A stretch of DNA of 64,000 nt, from NCBI GenBank assembly GCA_017590115.1, contig JAGGNK010008781.1, positions 4,381,371-4,445,370 of the forward strand. The letters run 5' to 3'. Below, piece by piece: positions 1 to 13,500 of the stretch (the stretch's first letter is position 1; every line of letters begins with the position of its first letter). The notes below the pieces were generated by a model. It saw only the letters and a list, made by a program, of their open reading frames with translations. It searched no databases and was not told where the DNA came from. This DNA comes from Montifringilla adamsi (lineage: Eukaryota > Chordata > Aves > Passeriformes > Passeridae). The position numbers were made by a program, and so were the translations under genes.

Positions 1-369
1 TGGAAAGAGACCTTGGTTGGGAGAAGCAGTTACAGGAGAGCTCAGACCACAGCAGGGAATTCCCAAATGCACTCGTTGCACCAAAACTGACAAGGGAAAT
101 GGGATTTTTTTTTTTAAGTGCAAGAATTAACTTCAAACACATAATCAAAGCAGTGATGAGAACGCTGATGAGAATGAGAAAGCTCCAGCTTGGAAAAGAA
201 TTTGAAAAGCAAATGTACAAAAGCAAATCAAGTTTAAAGCCTCTTTCATCAATGGATTGGGTGGTTTGGGGTTTTTTTAAATTATTTTGTTGTTTGTTTG
301 GTGGCTTTTGAGGGCTTGTTGGTTCTCCTGGGCCAGGTGGATTGAACAGGAGCAGTGAAACTGGAAGTG

Positions 370-455
370 CTGGGTAAATGGTTGGGCTCAGTGATCTTGG
401 AGGTCTCTTCCAGCCTAAACAATTCCATGATTCTGTGATGAATTCCATGATTCTG
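370..455 (+). mobile_element. CR1 LINE 3' tail
   Basis: Ends in AGGTCTCTTCCAGCCTAAAC followed by two copies of AATTCCATGATTCT (420-433 and 441-454), the typical CR1 3' terminal repeat. Confidence 0.7.
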
Positions 456-556
456 AGGGGGTACAGGCAGTTCAGCTTCCTGGCTCTGGTCCTGCAGCAT
501 CTCATCCACCTGATCTGACACCCTGGGTAGAGGTGGGTGTTCAGAGGGAGAGGAGA

Positions 557-606
557 CATCTCCATCCTCATCTCCATCCTCATCTCCATCCTCATCTCCA
601 TCTCTA
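557..606. repeat. 12-bp minisatellite
   Basis: About four copies of CATCTCCATCCT in tandem, the last one degenerate. Intronic. Confidence 0.85.
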
Positions 607-1847
607 TTTTCTGCTGTAAATCCTTTGGGTTTGGGATGGGATGCTCTCCCACTGCTTTGGCTCAAGTGTGTGGCTGCTGTGCCACATTTTTTGCTCATCC
701 AGGCATTTTTTTGGTGCTGGATGTGGCAGCCAGGCCCATTCCTGGATCTGGTGGCCAGGAGCATCCCCACAGCTGCCCTCAGCCTGTGGCAACGTGAGCG
801 AGCTTGACCCTGGAACAGGACTGGGAAGAGGATCTCCCTGGGGACTCTGTTTGAATCTGGCTTGCTGTAAACAATTTCACAGAGTTGTGAGCTTGGCCAA
901 ATAGACAGGAGGTGCTGTGCTTCCACAGAAATGCCTTAATAACCAGTGAAAGGCTTTGCAAGAGGCAGGAAAATGGACTGCAAATGATCCAGAGTACAGC
1001 TTCTATAGGGAAAAACCTGACCAGGCACAACAGTTGAGAGTCAGTATTGCCTTGGACTAATTAAACCTGCAGTTCTTGGTGTGCTCCTGGCCCCTGCACC
1101 TCGGTGGTGGCTGTGGCTGTGACAATATTTGGTTTGTTCCAGCAGTGTAAATGACAGCAGGGCTGGGTGACAGCAAAGCTGGACTTTGGGTGATGCATAT
1201 CCCTGGGAATTTTGTAGCAGAGAGGTCTAAGCCTTCATCCTTCATCCCTCCCTGGGGTTGTTGGAAAGGTGAGGGCTTGGTTTCCCTTTCCAGGGGGACT
1301 TGTCCTGTGCTCCCAGCTGGAGCCAGGGGGGCTGTTTGTGCTGTTGTGGAATACTTGATGCTATTCCTCTCGAGTTTACCTACAGCAAAATTATTAGTTG
1401 CTGTTTTAATTTCCTTTCTAATAAAAGAAGAGCAAACATCTCATTTCCCTAGGCTGGCATGAGATCCAGAGTGGGCAGCTTAATCTGTTGGGATTGTTCT
1501 GGCTGCAGTCTGAGAATTAGCATTAAAATGCAGCACATTCAGAGGCTGTTCCAGTCCTCTCTGTGGAGGGAGCCAAGTGTGCCTGAGCCACGTCCCTGTC
1601 CCCAGGGTGTCACAAATCCCCTGGCAGATCCCAGCTGTGGTGGGAGAGTCCTTTGGGGTCTGCAGACAGATCTGTCAGGAGTTCTGGGCTTCTCTGGCTC
1701 TGAGCTGTCCTACAGATGCCAACTGTGTCTGTTTGGTTGAATGTAAGGTGGTTTTGTTGGAAAACTTTCTTGGTAGGTAGAGGAAGTTGGGATCTCCTGG
1801 CTCCATTCCCTGGAAGTGTTGATTCTGTTCCCTGGGAGTGCCCAAGG

Positions 1848-1953
1848 CCAGCTTGGACGGGGCTTGGGGCAGCCTGGGGTAGGGGAAGCTGTCCCTGCAC
1901 TGCAGGGCTGGAATGGGATGAGATTTAAGTTCTTTCCAAACCATTCCAAGACT
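1848..1953 (+). mobile_element. CR1-like 3' end remnant
   Basis: Carries the CR1 pattern of GGGGCTTGGGGCAGCCTGGG, then CTGGAATGGGATGAGATTTAAG and TTCCAAACCATTCC. Its last part is included in the tandem duplication starting at 1924. Confidence 0.6.
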
Positions 1954-2095
1954 CCAAGATATCCCTTGTTTTGTGTTACAAGGCCATGTCTGTCTGTCTG
2001 TCCGTGCTTTAAGTTCTTTCCAAACCATTCCAGGACTCCAAGATATCCCTTTTTTTTTTTGTGTTACAAGGCCATGTCTGTCTGTCTGTCCGTGC
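1924..2095. repeat. Tandem duplication, 84 + 88 bp
   Basis: Unit 1 is 1924-2007 and unit 2 is 2008-2095. Both start TTTAAGTTCTTTCCAAACCA and end in TCTGTCTGTCTGTCCGTGC. They differ mainly by a longer T run in unit 2. Confidence 0.9.
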
Positions 2096-4486
2096 CGGGG
2101 CTGGTGTTTGTGTTTGTCACACACCAGGTGAGTGCCCTTGTTGCCCTTTCCACTTCCAGTCCTTTAGACTTGATTTATTTTTAGCGTTACAACCTCAGTC
2201 AATGCAATGCAATTTTTTTTTTCTTTTTTCTAGTTTTAATGAGTAATTTTCCACTAAACTGTGTCTCTTGGAAGGTGTTTTGTTTGTGCAGGTGGTTTGT
2301 GCAGTGTTGGCACTGAAATGCCCACTCTGAGCCGCGTCCTGCTGTCCTGGATGGTCCCCAGGCCTGGACAGACAGATGGTCACTGCCCTGGGGAAGGCCC
2401 TGAGGCACTGCAGGCATCGTGTCGATGTACTGAAATTTCAAATATTTGAATATACTGCTGATGTTGGACTATTTCCTGATTGAATCAGAAGCTGGTAAAG
2501 ACTCTGCACGTTGATTTTCAGGTGTATTTTGTGGAGGTGGGGGGAGTAAAATCCTGATACCACCAGTGCTGCCATGAGTGTACATTTAATATCTGTGTGT
2601 GGTCATTTTCTGGAAGATCAGTTGGATGTGTGAGAGAGGAGGGCTGAGTCCTGCTGCCTGAGGAAGCTCAGCCTGCCTGGCTGAGGCTCAGGAGCCATCT
2701 GGACCAGGGGGGCTCAGCCAAATTCCAGGGAATCCCTGAGGGCTCTGAGATGTGAACCTCCCTACCAGGAGTGGTCAGGGCTGGCTCCTGGGCTGGGCAG
2801 GATGTGAGAATATCTCTGCTGGGCATTCCAGGTGGAGGGAAAGGGGCAGCTCTGGGCAGCACGTGGTGGTGGACACGAGGTGTGTGCTGCTCCCCATCCC
2901 TGCTCCGCTATTGCATCCAAGCCCAGGGATGTGTGGGAGACAAAGGCTCCTCTCCTCTTTGCTGGGACTGGCTCTGTCCCTGTTTCTGTTGCTGGAATGT
3001 GAAATAAAATGGTGCTGGAGCAAGGAGTGAGGATTGCAGCTGCCCCTTCCCTGTGCCCAGCGTGGGACAAGGGGGAAGCTGCAGGTGGGAGGTGAGGAAG
3101 GAAGGAAGGAGCACCAGGAGGTGCCCTGACCAGGGACAGCAGCAGTTTTAGGACACGATAAAGCACTGAGGTGGAAGATGGAGCTTTATCCTGGTCCCTG
3201 GGGTGTTCATGCAGGTGGAGTCACTGCTCTGAGCACAGGGCTGGAATTTCCCAGCGCTCCGAGCTCCACATCCCAGTGACATTCCTTGCTGTGACTTCCT
3301 GACTCAGTAGCAGCTTATCCGAGCTGCTGGCATGCAGGGAAGTCTCAGGGCTCTGTTAGTCACCGAGCAGGGAGCAGTGCTGGGATCTCACCTGATGGCT
3401 CTGACAGAGCAGCTCTTGGCTCAGAGAGGACTCTGCTCTTAACCCATACTCAGGATTTCCTTTATGGAGCTGTCAGCTGTGTATAACTGACCTTAATTAC
3501 ACCTTGCAGAGGTGTAATTCCCCAAAAGATGCCATTAAAGGTCTCTCATCCGTGCCAAGGTTTGCTTGGCCAAGTCTTGACCTGCAGTATTTCCCTCCCT
3601 GTGCCTTCAGGGAGAGCACCTCGCTAAGCAGAGCTTCCTTCACACCCTCAGCTCCGTGCTGGCAACACTTTCCCCTGTGTTTTCCCAAACCAAGATGTTA
3701 CGGAGGCACTGGAAGATGAGATCCAGGCATGCTGGCAGCTGTGTTTGAAAGGATAAGTGGTTGGGAAGTGAATGTTTAAGGAGCAAAGATTCAGCTGGGC
3801 TTTGGCTGCTTGCAGCAGGATTAGGGAGAGTGACAGCTGGGGATGGAAGTCACTGCCAGAGCTGACCTGCTGGCTCTGACCTCCTGTCTGCTCCCTGCAG
3901 CAATTGCCCTCCTAGTTTGTGTGGGGTCCTGTTTGTTTTTGTCCCCTAATCGTGCCCCTGATGAGCACTAAGTGACAGCTTCCTCTGGATCAGCTGAGTG
4001 CCAGTTGTGAGCCAGAGAGGGCAGAGCTGCTGGCACTGCTGTGCAGATGGAATTCCTGGGCACAGCTGGTGCCAGGTGATCACTGAATTAGGCCTTGATG
4101 GAGAGTTGCAGTCATTTGGGACAGCCGTGTCACAGGAAATTTGTCAAACAAAATGAGAGAACAGAACAATGCTGTAGAAGCCCTAAATATGAGATTTGGG
4201 TACCTTTATTAGATGACTTTATCTAAGTGATGCTCAGTTCCCTCAGTTAATCCTCAGCTCACCGTTTTCCTACTGTGAAGTTTCTCAGAAATGACACAAC
4301 CCTTTTTTTATACCTGACTTTTTGAAGTAGCTGGTGATGCTCAGCAGACAGAGCTGCATCAATCCTCCATGAGCTCTCCTGTGCCTTTGGGATAAACCTA
4401 GGAGCGGAGGAGGCTCCTGTGCACCCACCCCACTGCAGGTCCACGGCTGAAATTCCATGTTTTCCCTGACTGCCTCTGTCCTGCAG

Positions 4487-4562
4487 GTGAAGCAGATCAT
4501 GGAGGAGGCTGTGACGAGGAAGTTTGTGCATGAGGACAGCAGCCACATCATCTCCTTTTGTG
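4487..4562 (+). CDS. SGSM1: SGSM1 window exon 1 (start of RUN region)
   Basis: CTGCAG acceptor, GTGAGT donor. Encodes [20 protein letters not shown] and the following IISFC (residues 1-25), leaving one base for the next exon. This matches the start of the second human coding exon, so about 20 N-terminal residues lie upstream. Confidence 0.95.
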
Positions 4563-7500
4563 GTGAGTCTCCCGTGCTGGCCTGGACTGGGGGTTTTGGT
4601 GCTGTGCCACTCCTGGGAACACTTTCCAGCTCCAGGACCTTGGGCTGGGGGAGTGGGGAGTGCCAGGGGATGGATTGTTCTGGCAGAGGTCAGAGTCCCT
4701 GAGGTCTTTGTGCTTAAAATATACAGGGATGTGTCAAAAGAGGGAGGGATGCTGGCAGTGTGTGCAGCCATTGAGGAAGGGCTAGAAACAATATTTTATT
4801 TTTAAATTCCCTTGAGAATTGACCCGCCTGAAAGTCTGTCAAGTCCAAATCTTTTCTTTGCTGTTATGGAATAGGAGTTTATGGAAAGGAGGCTGGGCTT
4901 TCTCCTTTCCTGCTGGGCCCTCACATCAAAGACACTCAGGAGCCTGTTCCCAGCCCGTGGCCCCTGTGTGGCTTTGAAAGAGCAGAGCAGACCTCCAGGT
5001 GTGACTCATTCCCTGCTTTTCTGTGCAGCACGAGGCTTCTCAAACTGGCATTATTTATAGGCTCCTGTGACAGGCAGCTGAGGCATCCAGGCACGAAGGG
5101 CTCCTTGGTTCCTTCTGGCCTCTTAAGATGCTGCTGCTGCATTCCCCTGGTTCCTGGCGTCCCCCTCCTGCTCCATCTGCTGTTCCTCTCACTGGAATGC
5201 TTCCTTCACCTTCCCCGGTGCTGTGGCTCTCCAGGAGCTGGGTGAGCTTATAACTTTCCCTGCCAAGCAGAGCATGCTGCACGCCTGGCTCTGGCTGCCA
5301 GAGCTGCCCTTTTCCCTGGAGAGAGCTGCCTTCCCAGCAGAGCCCTCCTCACGGAGCCCTGGGGATGGAGGCAGTGGTCTGGCAGGGAAGGGCAGCAGCC
5401 CCCGTGGTGCTCTGAGGGGGGGTTTGGAGCAGACAAACACGAGCTGGCATCTGTCACGTCCAGGCTGCCCTGGGAGGCTGATGGGGAGCCCAGGGTTTGG
5501 TGTCCACGTCAGCCAAGGCTGCTCAGCCCGAGGGGTTTGGATCATGTCAGAGCTCTGGGCAGCTCAGGAATATCTTCAGTCTTTTGGCAGGAGTCAAAGC
5601 TGCCCCCTTAGCTGGGTGTGGCTGAGCGGACCCTGCACCATGTGCATCTGCTGTAGATTATATTTATTATTATATTTATATTATATTATATTATTATTGT
5701 CCTCTGTATCCTGGCTCTGCTGGAAGTTGCATCCTGAGGGGTGAGGAGAATCTCTTTGCAGTGGTGGCAAAACTGAGCTCCAAAACTCATCCTATTTAAA
5801 AATCCTGCCATCACCCCTGGATTTAGTAGAGCATGGGGAGAGTTTTTCCTGTGGAAGCTGCACATTTCCCTGTAGTTTGCCAGCAGGAGAGGTGTTTTGC
5901 ATGGGTTCAGATCTGGCATTGGGAACAGATGCTGCTGACAGCTCTGGATGCTCTGTGCCAGAGGCCTGTCAGGAGCTGAGATTTCTCCCTGCCTGGCAGG
6001 AGCTGGGATTTGCTGCCTGTGACCTGAGCACAGTGAGAGCTCCAGTGTTCCTGTTTGTCTGCTGGGAGTTTGGAATGGAGCTGGCGGCACTGGGAGCTCC
6101 CTTTCTTGGGATTGCAGCAGGAGCAGCCCTGGCTGCTCACCCTCTGTGGGTACCTGAGCTTTCAGCACCAGCCTGAGCTGGGCACTCCAAATGGGCACCC
6201 CTGGTGCAGTCCCAGGCAGGTGGGGCTGTTTGTCACTTGTATTTCAGCCATGGAGCATAGGACAAGTGAGGGAGATGTTGGCTTTTCTGGCAAAGCCACG
6301 GAGTGCTTTGGATTTTATTTTATTTCCAGCTGCATATAATCCTGGGACAGATGAAGCCCTTTGGGCTTTGAGAGGGCTTGTGCAGGGCCTGGTTTCAAAG
6401 CCAGGTGTCCATGCAGTGGCTCTGCCTGGCTGCTGGGGGCCCAAATCTGTTGTTCTGCCAGCACAGGCTGTGTCTCACTGCCCCTTGGATGTTGCTGCTG
6501 GGCACGGAGCTCAGGCAAGGATCAGAGCAGGATAATGAGCCTCTCCCAGCCTGGGAGCTGCTGAGATGGGGCTGCATGGAATGCCTTTTTCTGTGTCTCC
6601 ATGGAGTGGTTCAGCTGTAGGGAAGTGTGCCTTTCCAGGCAGGATGGGAAGCAGCACCCAGGCTCAGCTCAGCAGCGCTGGCTTCCCCAGGAGGAGGGAG
6701 CAGAACTCCTTGTCAGACCTGGATCAAGGGCCTGAGGACTGTGGGTCCGTGTGATTTTCCAGTGCTTTGATCAGCCTGTTTAATCAGTCTGTGTTTGGCA
6801 CCAGACATCCATCCTGAGCCCTCCCAGGGGGCTTTGGGAAGGAGCTGCTGGCTGAGCCTGTCTGCGCCTTTCTGTGGAGTCATTGCTGGTTCCTGGGATC
6901 CCTGCTCACCCTGGCAGGGCAGGGAAGGTGTCTGGGGCTGTCTGGGCACTCACTGAGGTTTGGTGGGTGCCTCTGGGCAGAGTTCAGGACATGGAGTCAG
7001 GCACTGCCTTTCACAGGGGCTTAATGAGTCCCCGTGTCCCTGAGTGCCAACAGAATCCCCAAAGCCAGACTGAGCTGCTGGCACTGCCTGTGGTTTGTCT
7101 CCAGGGTCTTTGTTCCTTTCAGCTTTTCAGAGAAATGTTTGTATGAACATTGAGATTTTTTGGGGAAAGTTGCCCCATTTCCTGTGCTGCTTTATAAACC
7201 CTCAGGCTGCCTGTCCTTGTTCCTGAGATTTCTCCTCCTGACTTGCACCATCCCAGCACAGGGAGTGAAACCTCCTGTTCCAGCTGTGCCCATCCCTCAG
7301 ACTGGGCTGAAGGGAAAACATCAGGGAGATGCTGGTTTCTCCACAATCCACAAGAAACCACATTAAAAAAGCCCACAAAAAGGAGAGAGTCAGCCTGTTT
7401 GCCCAGCACAGCAATTGCCCTGCCTGGGGAAGCTGTGGTGCTTGTTAATTCCCATGTGGGATGGGATTACAGTTTCCTGAAGCCAAGGTGGGGATGTCTG

Positions 7501-10500
7501 CTTCAGATTTACTGTCTGAGGAGTTTCAGGAGCTTCCATCCATGCAAGTGTTCAAGGATAGACTGGATGAGGCTTAGAGCAACCTGGTCTAGTAGGAAGG
7601 GTCCTGATGAACAGTCCTTTTCTGGATTCCTTGTAATCCCCTCAGATCCTTGGGGGTGCTGTGAGGTCTCCATTCAGCCTTGTCTTCCCCAGGACAGAAG
7701 GTTCTGAACAGAACCTTCTGACAGGTTCTGAACAGCCCCACCTGACTCCATAGGGAAGGTGCTCCAGTGACCCAAGGTTGGCTCAGTTGAGTGGAGCATG
7801 GTGCTGCTAAAGCCAAAATTGTGTGGTGCTAACAAATGTGTGTTCCATTGATGGGCCAATCCCTCAAAGCGCTGGACTGGATGATCCCTGTGGCTCCTTC
7901 CAGCTGGGGATATCCTGATCCTGAGGCCTGTGCTCTCTCAGCCTGACTCCATAGGGAAGGTGCTCCAGTGACACAAGGTTGGCTCGGGTGGAGCATGGTG
8001 CTACTAAAGCCAAAATTGCATGGTGCTAACAAATGTGTGTTCCATTGATGGAATCCCTCAAAGAGCTGGACTGGGTGATCCCTGTGGCTCCTTCCAGCTG
8101 GGGATATCCTGATCCTGAGGCCTGTGCTCTCTGCAGCCGCCGTGGAATGCTGTGTGCTGTTCGGGCTGAAGCGGAGGGCGGCTGGGTTCCTGCGCAGCAA
8201 CAAGATCGCAGCGCTCTTCATGAAGGTGGGCAAGAGCTTCCCCCTGGCAGAGGAGCTCTGCAGGAAGGTGCAGGACCTGGAGCAGCTCATTGAGAACGCG
8301 TAAGGCACCAGCGTGGCTGCCAGTCCTCTCTGCTCACTCGGGTTTCGGGGTGGGAAGTGTGGTTTGGGTCCAACTTGAGCCTCAACAGGAGGAATTGGTC
8401 CCTCAGTCTTCTCCTGGGTTCTTTATATCTTGGCCAAACTGGTTGCTGTTTTAGGAGAGTGAGTTGTGGCTGTTGTCCTGCTGTTTAAGCAGGACAAGTT
8501 CTAAGTCTCTCTGCCTCTGCTCTGGTGCTTCAGGGACAGCTGAGCACGCTGTTCCTGAGCTGTCACAGTTTATGGAGCAGTTCACCAAGCCAGCTGGAAC
8601 CACGTTTGGCCTGTCCCAGTGTGCAGGGCTCGAAGCTGCAGTAATTCAGCTGCTGTCTGGAAGAGGATTACTCATCCTTGGACAATTAGCAGGGAGATGG
8701 ATGGAGCAGCTACCTGCGGGCAGGAATTTTAAGCTGTCCTAAGATGAGCTGCTCTGCCTGAGAGCTCAGCTGTGGAAATGTGTGTGAGCTGTGGAGGACT
8801 GTGCTGAGGGAGAGCAGAGTTCTGGGTTTGTCTTTACAGTGGGGAACTGATTTGGTGACATCTGGCTTCAAATGCAGGTGTGGCCCCTCTGGAGCAGGGG
8901 ATGGGACAGGGACAGGAAGCACCTCCAGAGCTCTGTTCCAGACAATTCCCTGGGATCCCCCAGCCACCACGGTCAACACCCCCAAACCCCTGATGGCAGG
9001 AGTGCCCTGGGCTCCCTCAGAGTTCAGGGGTGAGCCTGTGGTGTTGTTGTCTCTTGTCTTGTACCTCTAAAGGAGAAATCAAGCCCAGGGGGTCCCGGAG
9101 AACGTGCGCAAGGTGCCGAAGTTGCCCAACCTGTCTCCTCAGGCCATCAAGCACCTCTGGATCCGCACAGCCCTCTTCGAGAAGGTCCTGGATAAAATTG
9201 TGCACTACCTGGTGGAGAACAGCAGGTGAGCACTGGCACAGCCCACCCATGTCCTGCCCATGGCACTGGGGGTGTTGCTGGCTGGGAAATACCTGTATCC
9301 ACAGGGGCCAGGGAAGTCCCTGCATGGCACAGGCCAGGTGTGTCACTCAGTGCCCATCCTGGGATCTCTGATGGATGCCCTGCTGCTGGTGACCACTGTG
9401 CACTCCCTGAAATACAGACAGGCCACACTGGTCCTGGTGATGGCTGGGTTGTCAGGGCTGCATTGTCCTTGTCTTCTGGGATCTGCGTGCTCAGGTGTCC
9501 TGTGCTGGGACAGGTTAGTTAGGAGATGGTGATGCTTGCAATGTGCTGCAGGAGGGTTGCTGCTCCCCAGGAATTTCTCAGCCTGTTTAGGGCTTCTTGC
9601 CCTCCCCCCATCAAGGGGTGATAGAGAAAGAGAAGTGCACAATGGGGATTTAAACCACTGTCTATGACTTTGCAGTGCTCCAGCATTCTGCTGTCCTTTA
9701 TTTCTTCTAGTAAGTACTATGAGAAGGAAGCTCTCCTGATGGATCCTGTGGATGGGCCTATACTAGCATCTTTATTGGGTAACACTTGCTTTACTTGCTT
9801 TCCCTCCTTGCTTTCCAAACCCATGCTCCCAAATCTGTGATCTGCAGATGTGGGAAGTGACCGTGGCCGTGGGAACAAGGATGGCTCCCTTATGTTTGGG
9901 GTGTTCCTCTCCACAGTGGGGCCCTGTGCACTGGAATACACCAAGATGAAGACTGCTGACCACTTCTGGACAGATCCCTCTGCGGATGAGCTGGTCCAGA
10001 GGCACAGGATCCACAGCTCCCACTGCCGCCAGGACTCGCCCACCAAGCGCCCGGCGCTCTGCGTGAGTGGGGGATAAACCTCTCTGCTCCTCCCACATCC
10101 TCAGCATCTGGGCTCCCTTTGCTTGGAAAGGCCTGTGGAGCTCTCTGATGAGGGAAGTCTTTGAGGCAGAGGTGCTGGGAATGTGGCCCATGGAGAGCAC
10201 TGGTGTGCCAGCCCCTCCTGGCACTGCATGCCAGGGTCTGTGTCCCTGAGATCATCATGTATGAACAGAAAGCTGAATCTGCCCTGTGCATTGCAAAAAA
10301 AAGTCACTCCTGGGGCTTCTCTGAGCTTGGACAGAGTATGGAATCCCCTTAGAGGACCCTGAGGGAAAGATTTCCAGTAGTGACTCTCATAAGTGAGGAG
10401 GGAATGAGGTTCAAGAGAAGCTTTTGGGAAGCCAGAGGGTGTCTGTGATCACCTCAAAATTTTGAGTGTGTCTCTTGCAGATTCAGAAAAGACATTCCAG

Positions 10501-13500
10501 TGGCAGCATGGATGACAGGCCATCCCTGTCTGCCAGGGACTACGTGGAGTCCCTGCACCAGAACTCCCGAGCCACGCTCCTGTACGGCAAGAACAACGTC
10601 CTGGTGCAGCCGGTGAGTGCTGCTGGGAACCTGGGCTTGGAAACACTGCTCTGCCCCTCAGCACCTTGTTCTGTCCCAGTCTGCTCTTGGATGGAGAAAA
10701 GCACATTTTCCATCTGGGAAGGCAGTGAATGGATTGTGTTTGTGGAGGTCTGGTGATATGGATCCTCCCAGTGGGATGGAAGAGCTCTGCTCCAGCCTGG
10801 CAAGCACAGGCTCCTCTCCCTGCCCATTCTTTACCACAAAACTCCTTCTCCTCTCTCCTCCTGCTTCTTGTAGTTAAACAGATGAAGTGCCAACTGCTTT
10901 TAGGTGGAGCTATTAGGTTTTCCTTGCTGGGCAGTTGCTTTCAGCCCTTTTCCAAGGCCTTGAGGTGTCCTGGAGTCTCTACTAGGAGTTTTTCCAGGGA
11001 CACAGTGGGTTCCTCCCTGTTTGTGACTGGGTGGGCAGGGCTGTGTGAGGGGCCACAACTGGGCTCCAGGGCTCTGTGCTTCTTCCAGCTCAGTGTGTCA
11101 CTGTGTTTCTCCTCCCAAGCGAGATGACATGGAGGCAATCCCGGGATATCTGTCCCTTCACCAGACTGCTGACATCATGGCACTGAAGTGGACCCCCAAC
11201 CAGCTGATGAACGGCTCCGTGGGGGACCTGGACTACGAGAAGAGGTGACTGGCTCTGAGTGTGCCAGAGCAGGGGGGGGAAGTGTTCCCCTGGATCAGAG
11301 TTTGGATGCAAAGCCATCACTGTTTTCCCAAAGAAACACCATCATCCTTGAGGCTGTAATGGGAAGGAGGCAGGGAGAGGGTGGCAGGAGGTGGTGTGAG
11401 ATGTGTCTCTGCTGGGAAGTGCTCAGAGAGGGAGTGTTCCAAAACACACAAAGTGGTTTTGTTTCTTGCCCTGGGAGATTTTCTGAGGGGAATGCTCTCC
11501 CTCCCTCCCAGCACACTGTGCTCCCAGGTTTCTCCTGGCTCCAGGAAGGTGGGAGTGTTTAGGACACTGATGCTTTGACCTAGAGATCCTCATCAAAACC
11601 TGGTCTCAGTTTCATTCATTGTCAGTTGTAGTTTTTTGTTTACCTGTGTACTTTTCATCTCCCCTTTCTTCTTGGCCCCTGGGCCGTTCAGTTGTGCCTG
11701 GTACCCTCCCCTAAAATCTGTTTTCATCTCTACACTCCTTTTCTGAGTTCTTGCCTTGGGCATCAGCCTAAGCTCTAAAAATTCCCAGTGTCAAGACGTG
11801 ACCAAAGAAGAGAGGAGGCAGATGGCACAGTAAGTATGACTGTACAAGGAGTCACTCTTGCACACCTTCCTGTCCTTCACGAGCTGTTTTTAATGTTATT
11901 TAAGCACTATTTTTACAAAGTGGCAGATGCTGCTGCTGCTCAGAATCGGGAGATTTGCTTTGTTGCAAAGAAGTGGGATGTGATTGAGTGCTGACACCCT
12001 TGGACAGCAGTGCTGGGCTCTCCACAGGAATGAAACCCTGCCTCTCTGCTCTGTCTGGTGGCCACCAGCTCTCCAGCATGTTCTAGATCTGCTCAGACAC
12101 CTTGAGATGCCTGTGCTGAGACAGTTCTTGAACAGAAGCAGCTGAGACCAAATCTGTTGTGAGCTCTGAAAAAAACCCACAAATTGTGAGGGTTTATTTC
12201 CCCTCCCTGGGGCAGAGCAGCAGCACATTTCCTCATTTCTCACTGCACTTTTCCTTGGGGCTCCAGGGCTGCTCCTGAAGGATTCTTGGGGTGCTCAGAG
12301 GAGAGTGCTCAGCTCTGCAGGGCTCCAGTCCCTCCCTGCAGTTGCCAGGATCCATGGACACATTTCCTGTGCCTGGGAACAGTGTGAGGGCAGAGAAACC
12401 ACCCAGGGCAGGTGGGACAGGACTGGCCCTGGCTGAGCTGAGGTGGCAGGGACAGTTCCTGGCTCTGGAGGCATGTTGTCACTCATCAGACTGGCATCAC
12501 TGCTCTGGGATCTCATCCTTTCTGTGGCTTTGGCTGCTGCCAGGGGATGAGGAGCAGAGTTTGGAGCTGCTGTGAGCAGCAGCAGAGCCTCTCACACCCT
12601 TGAGGCTCACAGCTTCCCTGTCCCTCTGTTCCAGCGTGTACTGGGACTATGCCATGACCATTCGCCTGGAGGAGATCGTGTACCTGCACTGTCACCAGCA
12701 GGGTAAGGCCACAGCTGGGGCTGCTGGGGACTGTGACACCTGGCTCTTGATCCCTTACCTCTGGGACACAGAGGATCCCTTTACTCTGGGACACTGCTTC
12801 GGCTCCAGGGCGGTTCCCCAGAGTTCTGGGTGGTCACTATGATTTAAGTGCTTCTAGAAAAGTCTTCCCCCAGCTCCTGGCTGTGGTGCTTGGCTGGGAG
12901 TGCTGCCTGCAGAGCAGGGCTCTGATTTCCAAGGGGGTGATCCCAGCAAGCCTTTTCCAGGGCCTGTCTTATCATGGGCTTAGAGAAGAATCCACACAAG
13001 GAAGAAAGTCCTTATTTTCCATTCCCTGAGCTTTCCTGCCTGTGCTGTTTCCCTCACTGATGGCTGTGTCTGCTCTCCCTGTTGCCAGCAGTAGACAGTG
13101 GTGGCACGGTTGTCCTGGTGAGCCAGGATGGCATCCAGAGGCCACCTCTGCGCTTCCCCCGTGGAGGACACTTGCTGCAGTTCCTGTCCTGCCTGGAGAA
13201 TGGCCTCCTGCCCCACGGGCAGCTGGATCCACCCCTCTGGTCACAGCGGGGAAAGGTGGGTGCCTGTTCCTGCTGGGGTTCCCCTGTGGACCCTCTGCCT
13301 GGCATTAGCGGCTGCTGTGTTTTAAATCATCCCCTCCCCAAATTAATATTAGTATTTAATAATTATAATTTATAATTAATATTAAAATGTGGTGGTTGGG
13401 TTTAGCTCATGGCCTTGCCCAGCTAAACAGACCCTTCTGGAAAGCTGGGGGGTGCTGTGGGAGGGCTGCCCATGAGGGTTTGGCTCTTTGGGCTGCACCT

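Larger units (their letters stand above)
1..4486 (+). other. SGSM1: SGSM1 intron upstream of the first visible coding exon
   Basis: No coding exon or CpG island is recognisable here, so the first coding exon and promoter are most likely upstream of the window. The stretch holds CR1 tails, a 12-bp minisatellite (557-606) and an 84/88-bp tandem duplication (1924-2095). Confidence 0.7.
4563..8136 (+). other. SGSM1: SGSM1 intron between window exons 1 and 2
   Basis: No gene signal. Contains an AT-rich tract (about 5656-5700), a short CR1-like stretch (about 7540-7600), a 10-bp perfect hairpin (7696-7719) and the tandem duplication that abuts window exon 2. Confidence 0.75.
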
